Assembly: GCF_046545555.1 (NCBI RefSeq)
Contig: NZ_JBHZTH010000005.1
Coordinates: forward strand, 182,691-246,690
Direction: 5' to 3'
Length of the DNA stretch: 64,000 nt
Source of the DNA: Winogradskyella sp046545555
Lineage (GTDB): Bacteria > Bacteroidota > Bacteroidia > Flavobacteriales > Flavobacteriaceae
The notes beneath the pieces were generated by a model, which worked only from the letters and a program-made list of their open reading frames with translations, did no database searches and was not told the DNA's origin. This document shows, one piece after another, positions 9,123 through 17,721 of the stretch. Numbering within the stretch: the first letter of the stretch is position 1; every line of letters begins with the position of its first letter. Made by a program: the position numbers and the translations under genes.

Positions 9123-9229
9123 AATCGAATTTTCTATAATCAGTTTCAAAATACTCAATATTCTGTAAATAATGACTTACCTTCAGCTTTAAATCACTAA
9201 TAACCAACCTATTTTGCCATAAGAATTCA

Positions 9230-9237
9230 TATTTTTG
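9230..9237 (+). promoter_or_regulatory. Candidate -7 element (TATTTTTG) for the G8 protein gene
   Basis: TATTTTTG matches TAnnTTTG and lies 30 nt before the ATG at 9267. It sits inside a small palindrome (attca/tgaat). No well-spaced -33 TTTG was found. Confidence 0.35.
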
Positions 9238-9266
9238 AATAACATAAAATACCTACATTTTTCGTT

Positions 9267-12200
9267 ATGAAAATAAAATTACTTTTTTCTCTTGTTACAT
9301 ATTTCGCATGTCTACAACTATCTATCGGTCAGATGGACATGATGAATGTATTACCAACCAATTTAGCCACACATACAGCTGTACAAAATGGATCTTGGTT
9401 TAGCGCCTCAACTTGGGATGCTGGCAATGTACCGTCGACTGGAGCTATTGTTTATATTCCTAATGGAATTACCATAGGTTATGAAGGGTCTTCGGGAGAT
9501 CATATTTTCGCCATTAGAGTTGATGGTAATTTTAATATGACTGAAACCGATGCAAACCAAACTACAAGACTAAAGTTTGACACATTCTTCGCTATGCATG
9601 GTTCTTATATTACCATATTAGCAAATAATGCAACTGATGGAAATATAATAGTAAATATTGAACCTTTCGATATAGAAACCTTCCGTTCTAGTACAAATAT
9701 CTGGAGTACAGCCGCAGAAAATCATTTTAGAGATAATGGAGTTGTCACCTTTAAAACACGAACAGGACAGGGCGATGATCGCTATAACACATATGCTGAA
9801 GCTTTAAACGGGGATTTTCAAATTATTGAAAGCTCAGGAACAATTGTGGATGATGGTATTGGAGTCCTTGGACGTTACAGTTGGGATCCGGAGCAACTAA
9901 GTTTAGGGATGGTAACTATGGGGCAGCTAGAGATTATTGGTCAAGAAAAAACAAATATGATAAAACTTGCTTCGAATGCAAATTCAGGGCAAAACACTTT
10001 ACAATTATCTGAAATCCCTTTAGGGTGGAAAATCGATGATGACTTAATTATTACTAGTGGTGGTAATGCATCAACATCTAATAATGGAGAAGACGAAGCT
10101 CAAATTCAGAGTATTTCTGAAAACACTATTACATTAAGCACTAACCTATCTAAAAATCACGAAGGTAGACCAGCAGATGACTTGCATTGCTATGTAGGTA
10201 ATCTTACAAGGAATATTATTTTTAAATCACCAAATACAAGTATTGTAACTCAAAGAGGGCATGTTATGGCGATGCATAATGATACTAATGTTCAAATTAA
10301 AAATGCACAATTCTTACGTTTAGGTCGCACCGACAAATCAAAATTATTAGATGATTTTATTTGGAATAATTGGTTAGAGCCTCAAGTTTTTACAAGTAAA
10401 ATTTCTGCATTAGGACAAGAGTGTGCTGAGATGCGCGATATACCTACTAACGAAATGACCAACTCTAGAGGGCGTTATTCTATCCATTTACATAAGTTAG
10501 GTGCAGCGGCTGGCGCTAATATGGCACAAGTAACGGGTAATGTTATTTGGGATAATCCAGGTTGGGGCATTACACATCATGACTCTCATGCTAACGTTTC
10601 GGATAATGTGATCTATGATATCGTAGGTGCTGGTATTGTGTCTGAAACTGGCAGCGAAACTGGGACTTGGGATAATAATTTAGTAGTTAATATACAGCAA
10701 GGACATACCACAGATCCTTATACAGCTTCTCTTTACCATGATGATTATTTATTTAGTGGAGAAGGCTTAGCGATGAAAGGTCGTGCCGTCTTATGCCGTA
10801 ACAATGTTATAGCCAATGCCAGAAGAGGTGTAGGAGTTATTAATATGAATAATTCTATTAATAATTTAGACCGGCTAGATGCAGAAGCTTTGGCAACGAG
10901 TAGAGTTGGTTATGAAGTTGATAATTTTCCTTTAAGCAGAAACGGTTACAGTAAAGAAGGTGATGGTGTAATGCCGGTTGAAGCATCATTAATCATGGAA
11001 AATACGATAGCCATAGATTGCAACATAGGTTTCCGCTCTGTAGAACGTGATATGGGAATGAATCACGAATCGCGCTCTATCTTCGATGGACTTAAAGTTT
11101 GGGGAGCAAATACTGGTATTTTAATAAACTATCAAGCAGATTATAGTTTTAAAGATATTTTTATCTCTGGGAACAATCCAACAACATCATTAGGAATTGA
11201 TATGTGGAAACATTCTCATAATCAAACCTTCGAAGGTTTAAAACTAGTGGACTTAGAACACGCCATTAGAGTTTCAAAAACAACATTAAGTAACTCTGAA
11301 GAACCAAAAACAAGAAATAATGGGTTTACACCTTGGATTTTTATTGACCTTGAAACAAGTAATGTGAATGAATTTTATCAACTAGACGTTGATAATCCTG
11401 AACTCAACCCAAGTTTTAATTATACCGAACATCCCGACAATACAATCCACCTCAATTCAGCTGACCTTTCTAGTAGACCAACAACGTTTACAATTTTAGA
11501 TGATATCGTATTAGATTATTCAGCCTCAGGAGATGAAGCTTTACGATTTGAAGTTGATGGCATTATCACCGACGATTACGGAAGCTATGACATGGGTATA
11601 CAACAAGCCTTAGCACAAGGAAATTTGAGAGAAAATTACCCAAAAAGGATTTATCAATTTGCCTCACAGGCAAAATTTGAAGATTATCTAATGGTAAATG
11701 GAGTTTACAAAGATGTCAATGATAACGACCAGCTTTATTTTATAATCAACGAGAGTCTACCAAATAGAAGAACTTTTGAGTATACCACATTCCCTGTCCG
11801 CGTTAAGATAATGAACGCTCCTTCCTCTGGTGTTTTTGCAAGTCCATTAGTAGAAAGCGCGTCTGCTTTATTACCAAAAAACCAAATGATTAGCAGATTA
11901 GCTACTGTTTCTCAAAGTACTACACAAACAAACATAGATTATACAGATGGATTTCACAGAACAGTTAACTTAGATCTTTCTGCAGAAAAAGCTGTCGACG
12001 GCAATATCAATGGTCGTATAAATGCACAATACTACCAACGCGATTTATTACCTGTTGGAAGTTTTTCTGAAACCACTCTAAGTAACGAACCATATTACGA
12101 TATAGACTTTGGTGAAGTCAAAACCATTGAATACTTTGATATTTGGAATACTGTTGAATTAAACGGTTCAAATATTGAAGTCCCTTCATCACATTTTAAG

Positions 12201-12689
12201 AATTTCTCTGTTTTTATTTCTGATGCTCCGTTCACAGGAACTACATTCCTTGAATCTCAAGCACAAGCTAATTTTGAATTTGTAAAAGATGGAGTGCCTA
12301 CTCGAAAGTTTACACAAAACAATATTGGCGCGGTTGGTCGTTATATGAGAATTCATTCTTCCAACCCAACGGATATTGAATTAAAATTTGCAGAAATTGA
12401 AGTTATCGGAAGAACCTTTACGGGTACATTATCTAATGATATTGAGGAAGAATTAGGCTTTAGCCTATATCCAAACCCAACCAAAGATTACGTTAGCATA
12501 GCGTTTGAAAAGACACAAACTAATGTTACCATCGAAATCTTTAATATGCTTGGTCAACAACTCGGATCAACAAAACATGAAGTCATTAAACAAACAGAAA
12601 TTAATATCAGTGGAAATACAGGTATCTATTTTGTTAAGATTTCGGGTGATAATAATTTAGAAATCACAAACAAAATAATTAAGCACTAA
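9267..12689 (+). CDS. T9SS-secreted G8-domain / beta-helix protein resembling CEMIP/TMEM2
   Basis: An 1140-aa protein. Residues 1-21 are a signal peptide. A G8 domain at about 40-125 has NGSWFSASTWDAGNVPSTG and regularly spaced glycines. A long region rich in parallel beta-helix rungs follows (about 250-700), including RYSIHLHKLG near residue 401 and repeated DNxVIxD/NNVI turns. This order matches the animal hyaluronan-degrading CEMIP/TMEM2 family and its bacterial relatives. About 890-1048 is a discoidin (F5/8 type C)-like sugar-binding domain. About 1060-1140 is a type A T9SS sorting domain (LYPNPTKDY...TNKIIKH). It is therefore exported and probably attached to the cell surface. Divergence from the esterase, and convergence with the sulfatase-GH10 operon, point to a polysaccharide-binding or -cleaving role. 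Activity is not shown. Confidence 0.85.
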   Translation: MKIKLLFSLVTYFACLQLSIGQMDMMNVLPTNLATHTAVQNGSWFSASTWDAGNVPSTGAIVYIPNGITIGYEGSSGDHIFAIRVDGNFNMTETDANQTTRLKFDTFFAMHGSYITILANNATDGNIIVNIEPFDIETFRSSTNIWSTAAENHFRDNGVVTFKTRTGQGDDRYNTYAEALNGDFQIIESSGTIVDDGIGVLGRYSWDPEQLSLGMVTMGQLEIIGQEKTNMIKLASNANSGQNTLQLSEIPLGWKIDDDLIITSGGNASTSNNGEDEAQIQSISENTITLSTNLSKNHEGRPADDLHCYVGNLTRNIIFKSPNTSIVTQRGHVMAMHNDTNVQIKNAQFLRLGRTDKSKLLDDFIWNNWLEPQVFTSKISALGQECAEMRDIPTNEMTNSRGRYSIHLHKLGAAAGANMAQVTGNVIWDNPGWGITHHDSHANVSDNVIYDIVGAGIVSETGSETGTWDNNLVVNIQQGHTTDPYTASLYHDDYLFSGEGLAMKGRAVLCRNNVIANARRGVGVINMNNSINNLDRLDAEALATSRVGYEVDNFPLSRNGYSKEGDGVMPVEASLIMENTIAIDCNIGFRSVERDMGMNHESRSIFDGLKVWGANTGILINYQADYSFKDIFISGNNPTTSLGIDMWKHSHNQTFEGLKLVDLEHAIRVSKTTLSNSEEPKTRNNGFTPWIFIDLETSNVNEFYQLDVDNPELNPSFNYTEHPDNTIHLNSADLSSRPTTFTILDDIVLDYSASGDEALRFEVDGIITDDYGSYDMGIQQALAQGNLRENYPKRIYQFASQAKFEDYLMVNGVYKDVNDNDQLYFIINESLPNRRTFEYTTFPVRVKIMNAPSSGVFASPLVESASALLPKNQMISRLATVSQSTTQTNIDYTDGFHRTVNLDLSAEKAVDGNINGRINAQYYQRDLLPVGSFSETTLSNEPYYDIDFGEVKTIEYFDIWNTVELNGSNIEVPSSHFKNFSVFISDAPFTGTTFLESQAQANFEFVKDGVPTRKFTQNNIGAVGRYMRIHSSNPTDIELKFAEIEVIGRTFTGTLSNDIEEELGFSLYPNPTKDYVSIAFEKTQTNVTIEIFNMLGQQLGSTKHEVIKQTEINISGNTGIYFVKISGDNNLEITNKIIKH

Positions 12690-12765
12690 GCAATATCAGT
12701 TTATTCACAATAGTTTTAAGAAGATCTTGTTTTTAGATATTTCCACTAATAAAGAGTGCGTTGCT

Positions 12766-14517
12766 TTATAAATCAATTTTTATAATCCCAAATTCTTTTG
12801 GCTTCACTTCAAAAATACCTTTGACGACTTTGTCATTAGCATCAACAAATGAATACTCGTAGGTGCCGTAAAAACCGCGACCAACAATTAGACCTTGTTT
12901 AGAAGTTTTACCATTGATATTGGTAATCCACTTCTTAAAGACAAGATCATAATAAGCTTCACCCATTACACCTAGTAAATTCTCAACAGCAAAAATATCT
13001 GACTTTCCCCTACCATCTTCAGTATTGCCCCAAAATAAAAATTCTGATACATTAGGATGACTAAACGCTGCAATCATAAAATCTCTAGTATATTGTGCTC
13101 TTACTTTTTCGTCTCGTATATCCATTGTGAATTCTGATATACTAATTTGCTTGCCAAGTGTTGCGTAATAGGTTAATATTTCTAACACACGCTCTGGCGG
13201 CGTAAGATCACTTCCCATATGACTCTGTATGCCAATTCCTTGAACTAAACCACCAGTATTTTCGTCAATACGTTTAATAAAATTATAATACCACTCTTGC
13301 TTTTTTACATCGATACCTCCTTTACTTATAATGCCATATTCGTTAGTAAAACGTCTCACATTTGGTTGTTTTTTAGCAATAGTTCTAAAACCATTGTAAA
13401 GAATTTCTTCACTACCAGTAACATGTTGTAAATCTTTATTGGTATAAGCTTCATTAACGATATCCCAATGCGACACTTTACCTTTGGTCGCATCTAAAAT
13501 ATCTTCTACATGAGACTCTATAATTTTGGTTACCTTCTCAGGGTTATCTTTATTTTTAAAAATATCTTTCGTTAAATAATTAAATCCAGGCCAAATAAGC
13601 ACATGACCTTTTACTGGATAACCATCTGCTTTTAAAATATCTAAAGCTTTCAATGTTTGCTTCTGTTTGTCGTCCCTGCTCCAACTCTTTATTTTGAGGT
13701 CATTACCTAAAACAACACTATTAAATAATTTTTTAAAGTTTCTATAATCTACTGTATTATTAACAACATCTTTAGATGCGATTCTCGCACCAAACGGAAA
13801 TGCATGATTAATCTGTCTTATGCTAACCACTTTATTATCTAAAGGCTTACCATCTTTACTTATTTGAATTGTAAAATTTCCTTTTCGTATAGAATTAATT
13901 CTTTTATTTGCCCTTTTTCTCCAATCGGCATCCGCTTCCATACCAATATACGTTACTTCTGTTTTTGGCAAGCTTTCTAGAGCTGTACCTTCTTTAAAAA
14001 CTTCAAACTTTATATGCTTTATCATAAAAGATTGCGGCCGATAACCGTATTGCATTACAATACCTAAATCCTCTTTTTTAATATTTTGTCGGGCTTGAAA
14101 TGGCAAATAGTAGGTTTGCCAATCTGAAGAAAAACTTTGCGTATAAGCAATATTACCTTTATAATTATTTAATTGCTTAAAAATAAATAAGGCTTTAGCT
14201 TCACCTGTTTCTAAACTTGCTGATACTGTTTTAGCCTTAAAAGACAGTAAAAAAACGGTTCCTTTTTTATAGCTACCTTTCTCAATAGGAAATTTTGTTG
14301 CGTAGTTATATATAAACTTAGGTTCCTTACTACTTTCAAATAAATACTGAGTAAGACCTAAGCTATCTTTACTTTTTTTAATATTCGAAAACTCATTTTT
14401 AGAGTTAATAAACGGTAAGAGATTTTGCTTAATTAGATCCTCACCTTCCGCGATATTCTGAGAGAAACTGAAAGTTATTGATAATAGTAAGCTATAAATT
14501 AGTAATTTTATTTTCAT
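12766..14517 (-). CDS. GH10 family glycoside hydrolase (endo-xylanase-like)
   Basis: A 583-aa protein with a signal peptide (1-20). About 25-180 is an N-terminal beta-sandwich resembling a carbohydrate-binding module. About 195-240 is the linker block seen in this GH10 subgroup (HAFPFG). The GH10 barrel runs about 240-545. The acid/base Glu is E356 in WDIVNEAY and the nucleophile is E462 in ISEFTMD. The usual HTLVWH block is altered to GHVLIWPG. GH10 enzymes cleave beta-1,4-xylan and related chains, but this divergent subgroup may act on another backbone. It has no T9SS domain, so it is probably periplasmic. It is the last gene of the susCD-sulfatase operon, 63 bp after the third sulfatase. 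Confidence 0.85.
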   Translation of the reverse strand: MKIKLLIYSLLLSITFSFSQNIAEGEDLIKQNLLPFINSKNEFSNIKKSKDSLGLTQYLFESSKEPKFIYNYATKFPIEKGSYKKGTVFLLSFKAKTVSASLETGEAKALFIFKQLNNYKGNIAYTQSFSSDWQTYYLPFQARQNIKKEDLGIVMQYGYRPQSFMIKHIKFEVFKEGTALESLPKTEVTYIGMEADADWRKRANKRINSIRKGNFTIQISKDGKPLDNKVVSIRQINHAFPFGARIASKDVVNNTVDYRNFKKLFNSVVLGNDLKIKSWSRDDKQKQTLKALDILKADGYPVKGHVLIWPGFNYLTKDIFKNKDNPEKVTKIIESHVEDILDATKGKVSHWDIVNEAYTNKDLQHVTGSEEILYNGFRTIAKKQPNVRRFTNEYGIISKGGIDVKKQEWYYNFIKRIDENTGGLVQGIGIQSHMGSDLTPPERVLEILTYYATLGKQISISEFTMDIRDEKVRAQYTRDFMIAAFSHPNVSEFLFWGNTEDGRGKSDIFAVENLLGVMGEAYYDLVFKKWITNINGKTSKQGLIVGRGFYGTYEYSFVDANDKVVKGIFEVKPKEFGIIKIDL

Positions 14518-14580
14518 GCTTTCGCTGGGGTTTCCATTAATTAAATCCTAGTGTTTAAGTTTTTTGCTTAAACTCCGTTT

Positions 14581-16020
14581 TTAATCTTGTTTCTTACTTT
14601 TTTTTGTGCCTTTATTTCTTCTACCAACATTTAAACGCTCAGGAACTAACATCTCCTTTTTCCAATCTTTGAGCATAGCCAATAGCTGTTTGGCTTTTTG
14701 TGGTTCATTTTGTGCAAGGTTATTTTCTTCAGAGATATCTAACTTTAGGTTGTATAATTCTATCTCTTTTGTTTCTAAATATTGAATTAACTTAAAGTCA
14801 CCTGAACGTATTACAATCATTTTGCTGTCACCCGTACTGTGCGGTCTTGCCTTGCGAGACATCCAATATACCGTTCTATTTTCCCAAGATTTTTCCCCTT
14901 CTAAAACTTTAGCATAACTTTCTCCATCGATACCTTCCACTTTTTGTTCTAAAGCCAATTCTAATAAGGTTGGAAACACATCCATACCAACTATAATAGA
15001 TTTTTTATCTACCCTTGGCTTTAACTTTTTATTCCACTTCACAAATAGCGGCACCCTAATTCCGCCTTCATATAAGTGTCCCTTACCTGCTTTTAAAGGA
15101 AAATTGGTTGTTGCTAAATGCCGTTCATTTTTATTTCCATCGTTAGATAATCCGCCGTGATCTGAAGAAAATATAATAATAGTATTCTCATCAATATCCA
15201 AATCTCTTAACGTCTTTAATAAACGACCAACATTTTCGTCTACATTCTCAACCATGCCAGCATAAGCTGCATCATTTTGGCGCATTTTTCGTCTACCTTC
15301 TCCTTCTTTTATATATTCTGGTGTATCACCAAAGTCTATTGCTTTTAGTTGTCTCCTGTTTCTCAATTCGTCCTCAGGTTTTGCTTCTATCGGAGTATGC
15401 ACTGCATAATACGCTAAAATTGCTAAAAATGGTTGTTCCCTATCAGTTTTCTTAATAAAATCTATAGTTGCATTTGTCAGCATATCTGACGCATAATCTC
15501 CCGCTTTACCATCTTTTTCTAAATCTTCAACTTGTTCTTTATGCCTTTTCCCGTTTCTTTTATTAATATTAAAAGGATAAAATCTTGATCCAATTCCCCC
15601 AGCTCTTCCTGCTGCATATGTGTGTTTAAACCCAAAATTATTTGGATTGCTTTTGCCTTCTCCCAAATGCCATTTACCCACGTAAGATGTGTTATAACCA
15701 GCATTAAGAAACTGTTTAATAAAGTTCTTTTCTTCTGGTATCTCTGCTAAATTCCCTTTGTTTTCGTTAATGGGGTACATACCAGTCATCATTCCATAAC
15801 GCGATGGGGTACAACGCGGATAACTACTATATGCATTTGTAAATGTTATTGATTCTCTCGCAAGCTGATCGATATTATTTGTGTCATAAAGCTGCGAGCC
15901 AGTAATGCTTAAATCGTGGTATCCTAAATCATCTGTATGTATTATTAAAATATTTGGCTTGTCTTGGGCAATTGCCGCAAAAGACTGACATAGGCTTAGA
16001 AAAAAAAGTATATACTTCAT
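14581..16020 (-). CDS. S1 family sulfatase (arylsulfatase A-like)
   Basis: A 479-aa protein with a cleavable signal peptide (1-19), so probably periplasmic. The metal-binding Asp pair is at D30-D31 (HTDDLGY). The sulfatase signature RCTPSRYGMMTG has its catalytic Cys at C70, which must be oxidised to formylglycine by a maturase not present in this window. A second block, IIFSSDHGG, supplies the other metal ligands. VGKWHLG is also present. The basic C-terminus (RRNKGTKKSKKQD) is unusual. It is the third of three sulfatases, 107 bp after the iduronate-sulfatase-like gene and 63 bp before GH10, all in one orientation. The sugar and sulfate position cannot be read from sequence alone. Confidence 0.9.
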   Translation of the reverse strand: MKYILFFLSLCQSFAAIAQDKPNILIIHTDDLGYHDLSITGSQLYDTNNIDQLARESITFTNAYSSYPRCTPSRYGMMTGMYPINENKGNLAEIPEEKNFIKQFLNAGYNTSYVGKWHLGEGKSNPNNFGFKHTYAAGRAGGIGSRFYPFNINKRNGKRHKEQVEDLEKDGKAGDYASDMLTNATIDFIKKTDREQPFLAILAYYAVHTPIEAKPEDELRNRRQLKAIDFGDTPEYIKEGEGRRKMRQNDAAYAGMVENVDENVGRLLKTLRDLDIDENTIIIFSSDHGGLSNDGNKNERHLATTNFPLKAGKGHLYEGGIRVPLFVKWNKKLKPRVDKKSIIVGMDVFPTLLELALEQKVEGIDGESYAKVLEGEKSWENRTVYWMSRKARPHSTGDSKMIVIRSGDFKLIQYLETKEIELYNLKLDISEENNLAQNEPQKAKQLLAMLKDWKKEMLVPERLNVGRRNKGTKKSKKQD

Positions 16021-16127
16021 TTGATTTTATATCTTATTACGTCCTTTTTCATTAGACTTGTAGTACTCTACCACCCTTTTTAATTCAGAAAGTGTGCCAA
16101 AAATGAAATCCTTTTATTTGTTGTTAT

Positions 16128-17714
16128 TTATTCTACTAAGTGCGATTTGAGTTTAGCTTTTAGTTCTTTTGCAACTATCAAATATTCTGAATCCTTAATT
16201 AAGTTTCTTGTTTCTAGCGGATCTTTCTCGTAATCATATAATTCGCGACCTTTTATATTACTAGCGTCATAGGTATCGTAGCTTCTATAATTATTATCGT
16301 GCCACTCTGTATAACGGTAACGATCTGTTCTTATAGAATAACCCATTTTTTTGTTACGCCTGTATTGGTGATAAGCATAATCCATATCAATAGTAGTTGA
16401 AGTATCATCATCTAATAAGGGTAAGAGTGATTTACCATCAGTTTGGGATGATTGCGGCACATTGGCCAATTCAAAAACTGTTGGAAATAAATCTACTAAA
16501 TTGACAGGATGATGAGAATTTTGATTCTTTTCTACACCAGGACCAGCAAACATAAAAGGAATACGTGTCGCTTGCTCAAAGTTAGAATGTTTACACCATT
16601 CTGTATGATCTCCTAAATGCCATCCATGGTCTCCCCAAAGTACAATAACTGTATCGTCTAGGATATTTCGTTTTTCTAATTCGTCAAATAATATTCCTAA
16701 TTGTGCATCGATATAAGAGATACAAGCCATATACCCATGAATTAATTCTCTTTGTTTAGCCTCTGGTAAAACATCACCTTGTCTTAAGTCATTATCTATA
16801 TCTGAAAACGCCCTAAGCTCACCAAATGAGTGATATGCAAATTTTGGTGTTCCATCTGCGAGCTGCTGAAATTTAGCCAATTCAATTTTATCCCTGTCAT
16901 ACAAATCCCAATATTTTTTTGGTGCTACAAAAGGCAAATGCGGCTTTTGATAACCAATACCCAAAAACCATGGCTTTCCTGATTTTTCTAAATCACTTAA
17001 TTGCTTTAATGCAGTTTGCGTGTAGAGTCCATCTTGGTATGCTGTATCACTTACATCAGAACCTTCCGTTGAAGGCTTTAATCTTTTAAATACATAATTT
17101 CGTAATTTACCTCCACGATTAATGCCTTTTGCTTTGGCTTCTTCAATCAATGCAGTCATTTGTTTTTTAGTTTCAGAATCTTGGTAATAAGAAAATGCAG
17201 GTTCACCAGTAATAGGATCAAAATCATCTGGTAATTGATGCGGCATACTCCAACTTTTACCATCATGCCCCTTTGCTGAACTTCCTTTGTGATAAATCTT
17301 ACCTACAGCAGTTGTTTCGTAACCTTGCGTGGTTAAATACTCTGGCATTGAAATTAAGTTAGACGATTCTCTAAAATCCGTGTGTAAATCCCATACCTTA
17401 GTTTTATCTGGATTTGCACCTGTCATAACGCTTGCTCGAGAAGGCCCACAAACCGCATATTGTACATGTGCGTTTGTAAAAGTCATTCCCATTTTTGCTA
17501 ACCTATCAAAGTTTGGTGTATGCATTTGTGACTCACCATAATTAGATAACAACGGTTTTAAATCATCTACAGCTATAAAAAGTATATTCTTCTTTGAATT
17601 CTGCACTTGTGCATCACCTTTTTCTGGCTCTATTTTGCTTACAGATTGCTGTGCATTGCACGCTACTAGAACAACGATGGCAACAAAACCTAATATATAT
17701 AGTACTTTCTTCAT
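16128..17714 (-). CDS. S1 sulfatase, iduronate-2-sulfatase-like lipoprotein
   Basis: A 528-aa protein with a lipoprotein signal (VLVAC, Cys 19). The features are metal Asp pair D50-D51 (AVDDLKP), signature YAVCGPSRASVMTG with catalytic C89, VGKIYHKG, IGYQKPHLPF, and VLWGDHGWHLGDH. The HLGDHTEWCKH stretch and overall layout resemble iduronate-2-sulfatase and the bacterial 2-O-sulfatase subgroup. In algal-polysaccharide loci this subgroup acts on several sulfated sugars, so the name does not define the substrate. It starts 7 bp after the preceding sulfatase stops, indicating tight co-transcription. Membrane anchoring fits sequential desulfation in the periplasm or at the surface. Confidence 0.9.
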   Translation of the reverse strand: MKKVLYILGFVAIVVLVACNAQQSVSKIEPEKGDAQVQNSKKNILFIAVDDLKPLLSNYGESQMHTPNFDRLAKMGMTFTNAHVQYAVCGPSRASVMTGANPDKTKVWDLHTDFRESSNLISMPEYLTTQGYETTAVGKIYHKGSSAKGHDGKSWSMPHQLPDDFDPITGEPAFSYYQDSETKKQMTALIEEAKAKGINRGGKLRNYVFKRLKPSTEGSDVSDTAYQDGLYTQTALKQLSDLEKSGKPWFLGIGYQKPHLPFVAPKKYWDLYDRDKIELAKFQQLADGTPKFAYHSFGELRAFSDIDNDLRQGDVLPEAKQRELIHGYMACISYIDAQLGILFDELEKRNILDDTVIVLWGDHGWHLGDHTEWCKHSNFEQATRIPFMFAGPGVEKNQNSHHPVNLVDLFPTVFELANVPQSSQTDGKSLLPLLDDDTSTTIDMDYAYHQYRRNKKMGYSIRTDRYRYTEWHDNNYRSYDTYDASNIKGRELYDYEKDPLETRNLIKDSEYLIVAKELKAKLKSHLVE

Positions 17715-17721
17715 ATAACTT

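Noticed and set aside
9097..9207. N-terminal extension of the esterase (37 codons)
   Set aside because: The extension lacks a signal peptide and covers the likely promoter; the internal ATG at 9096 gives a normal signal.
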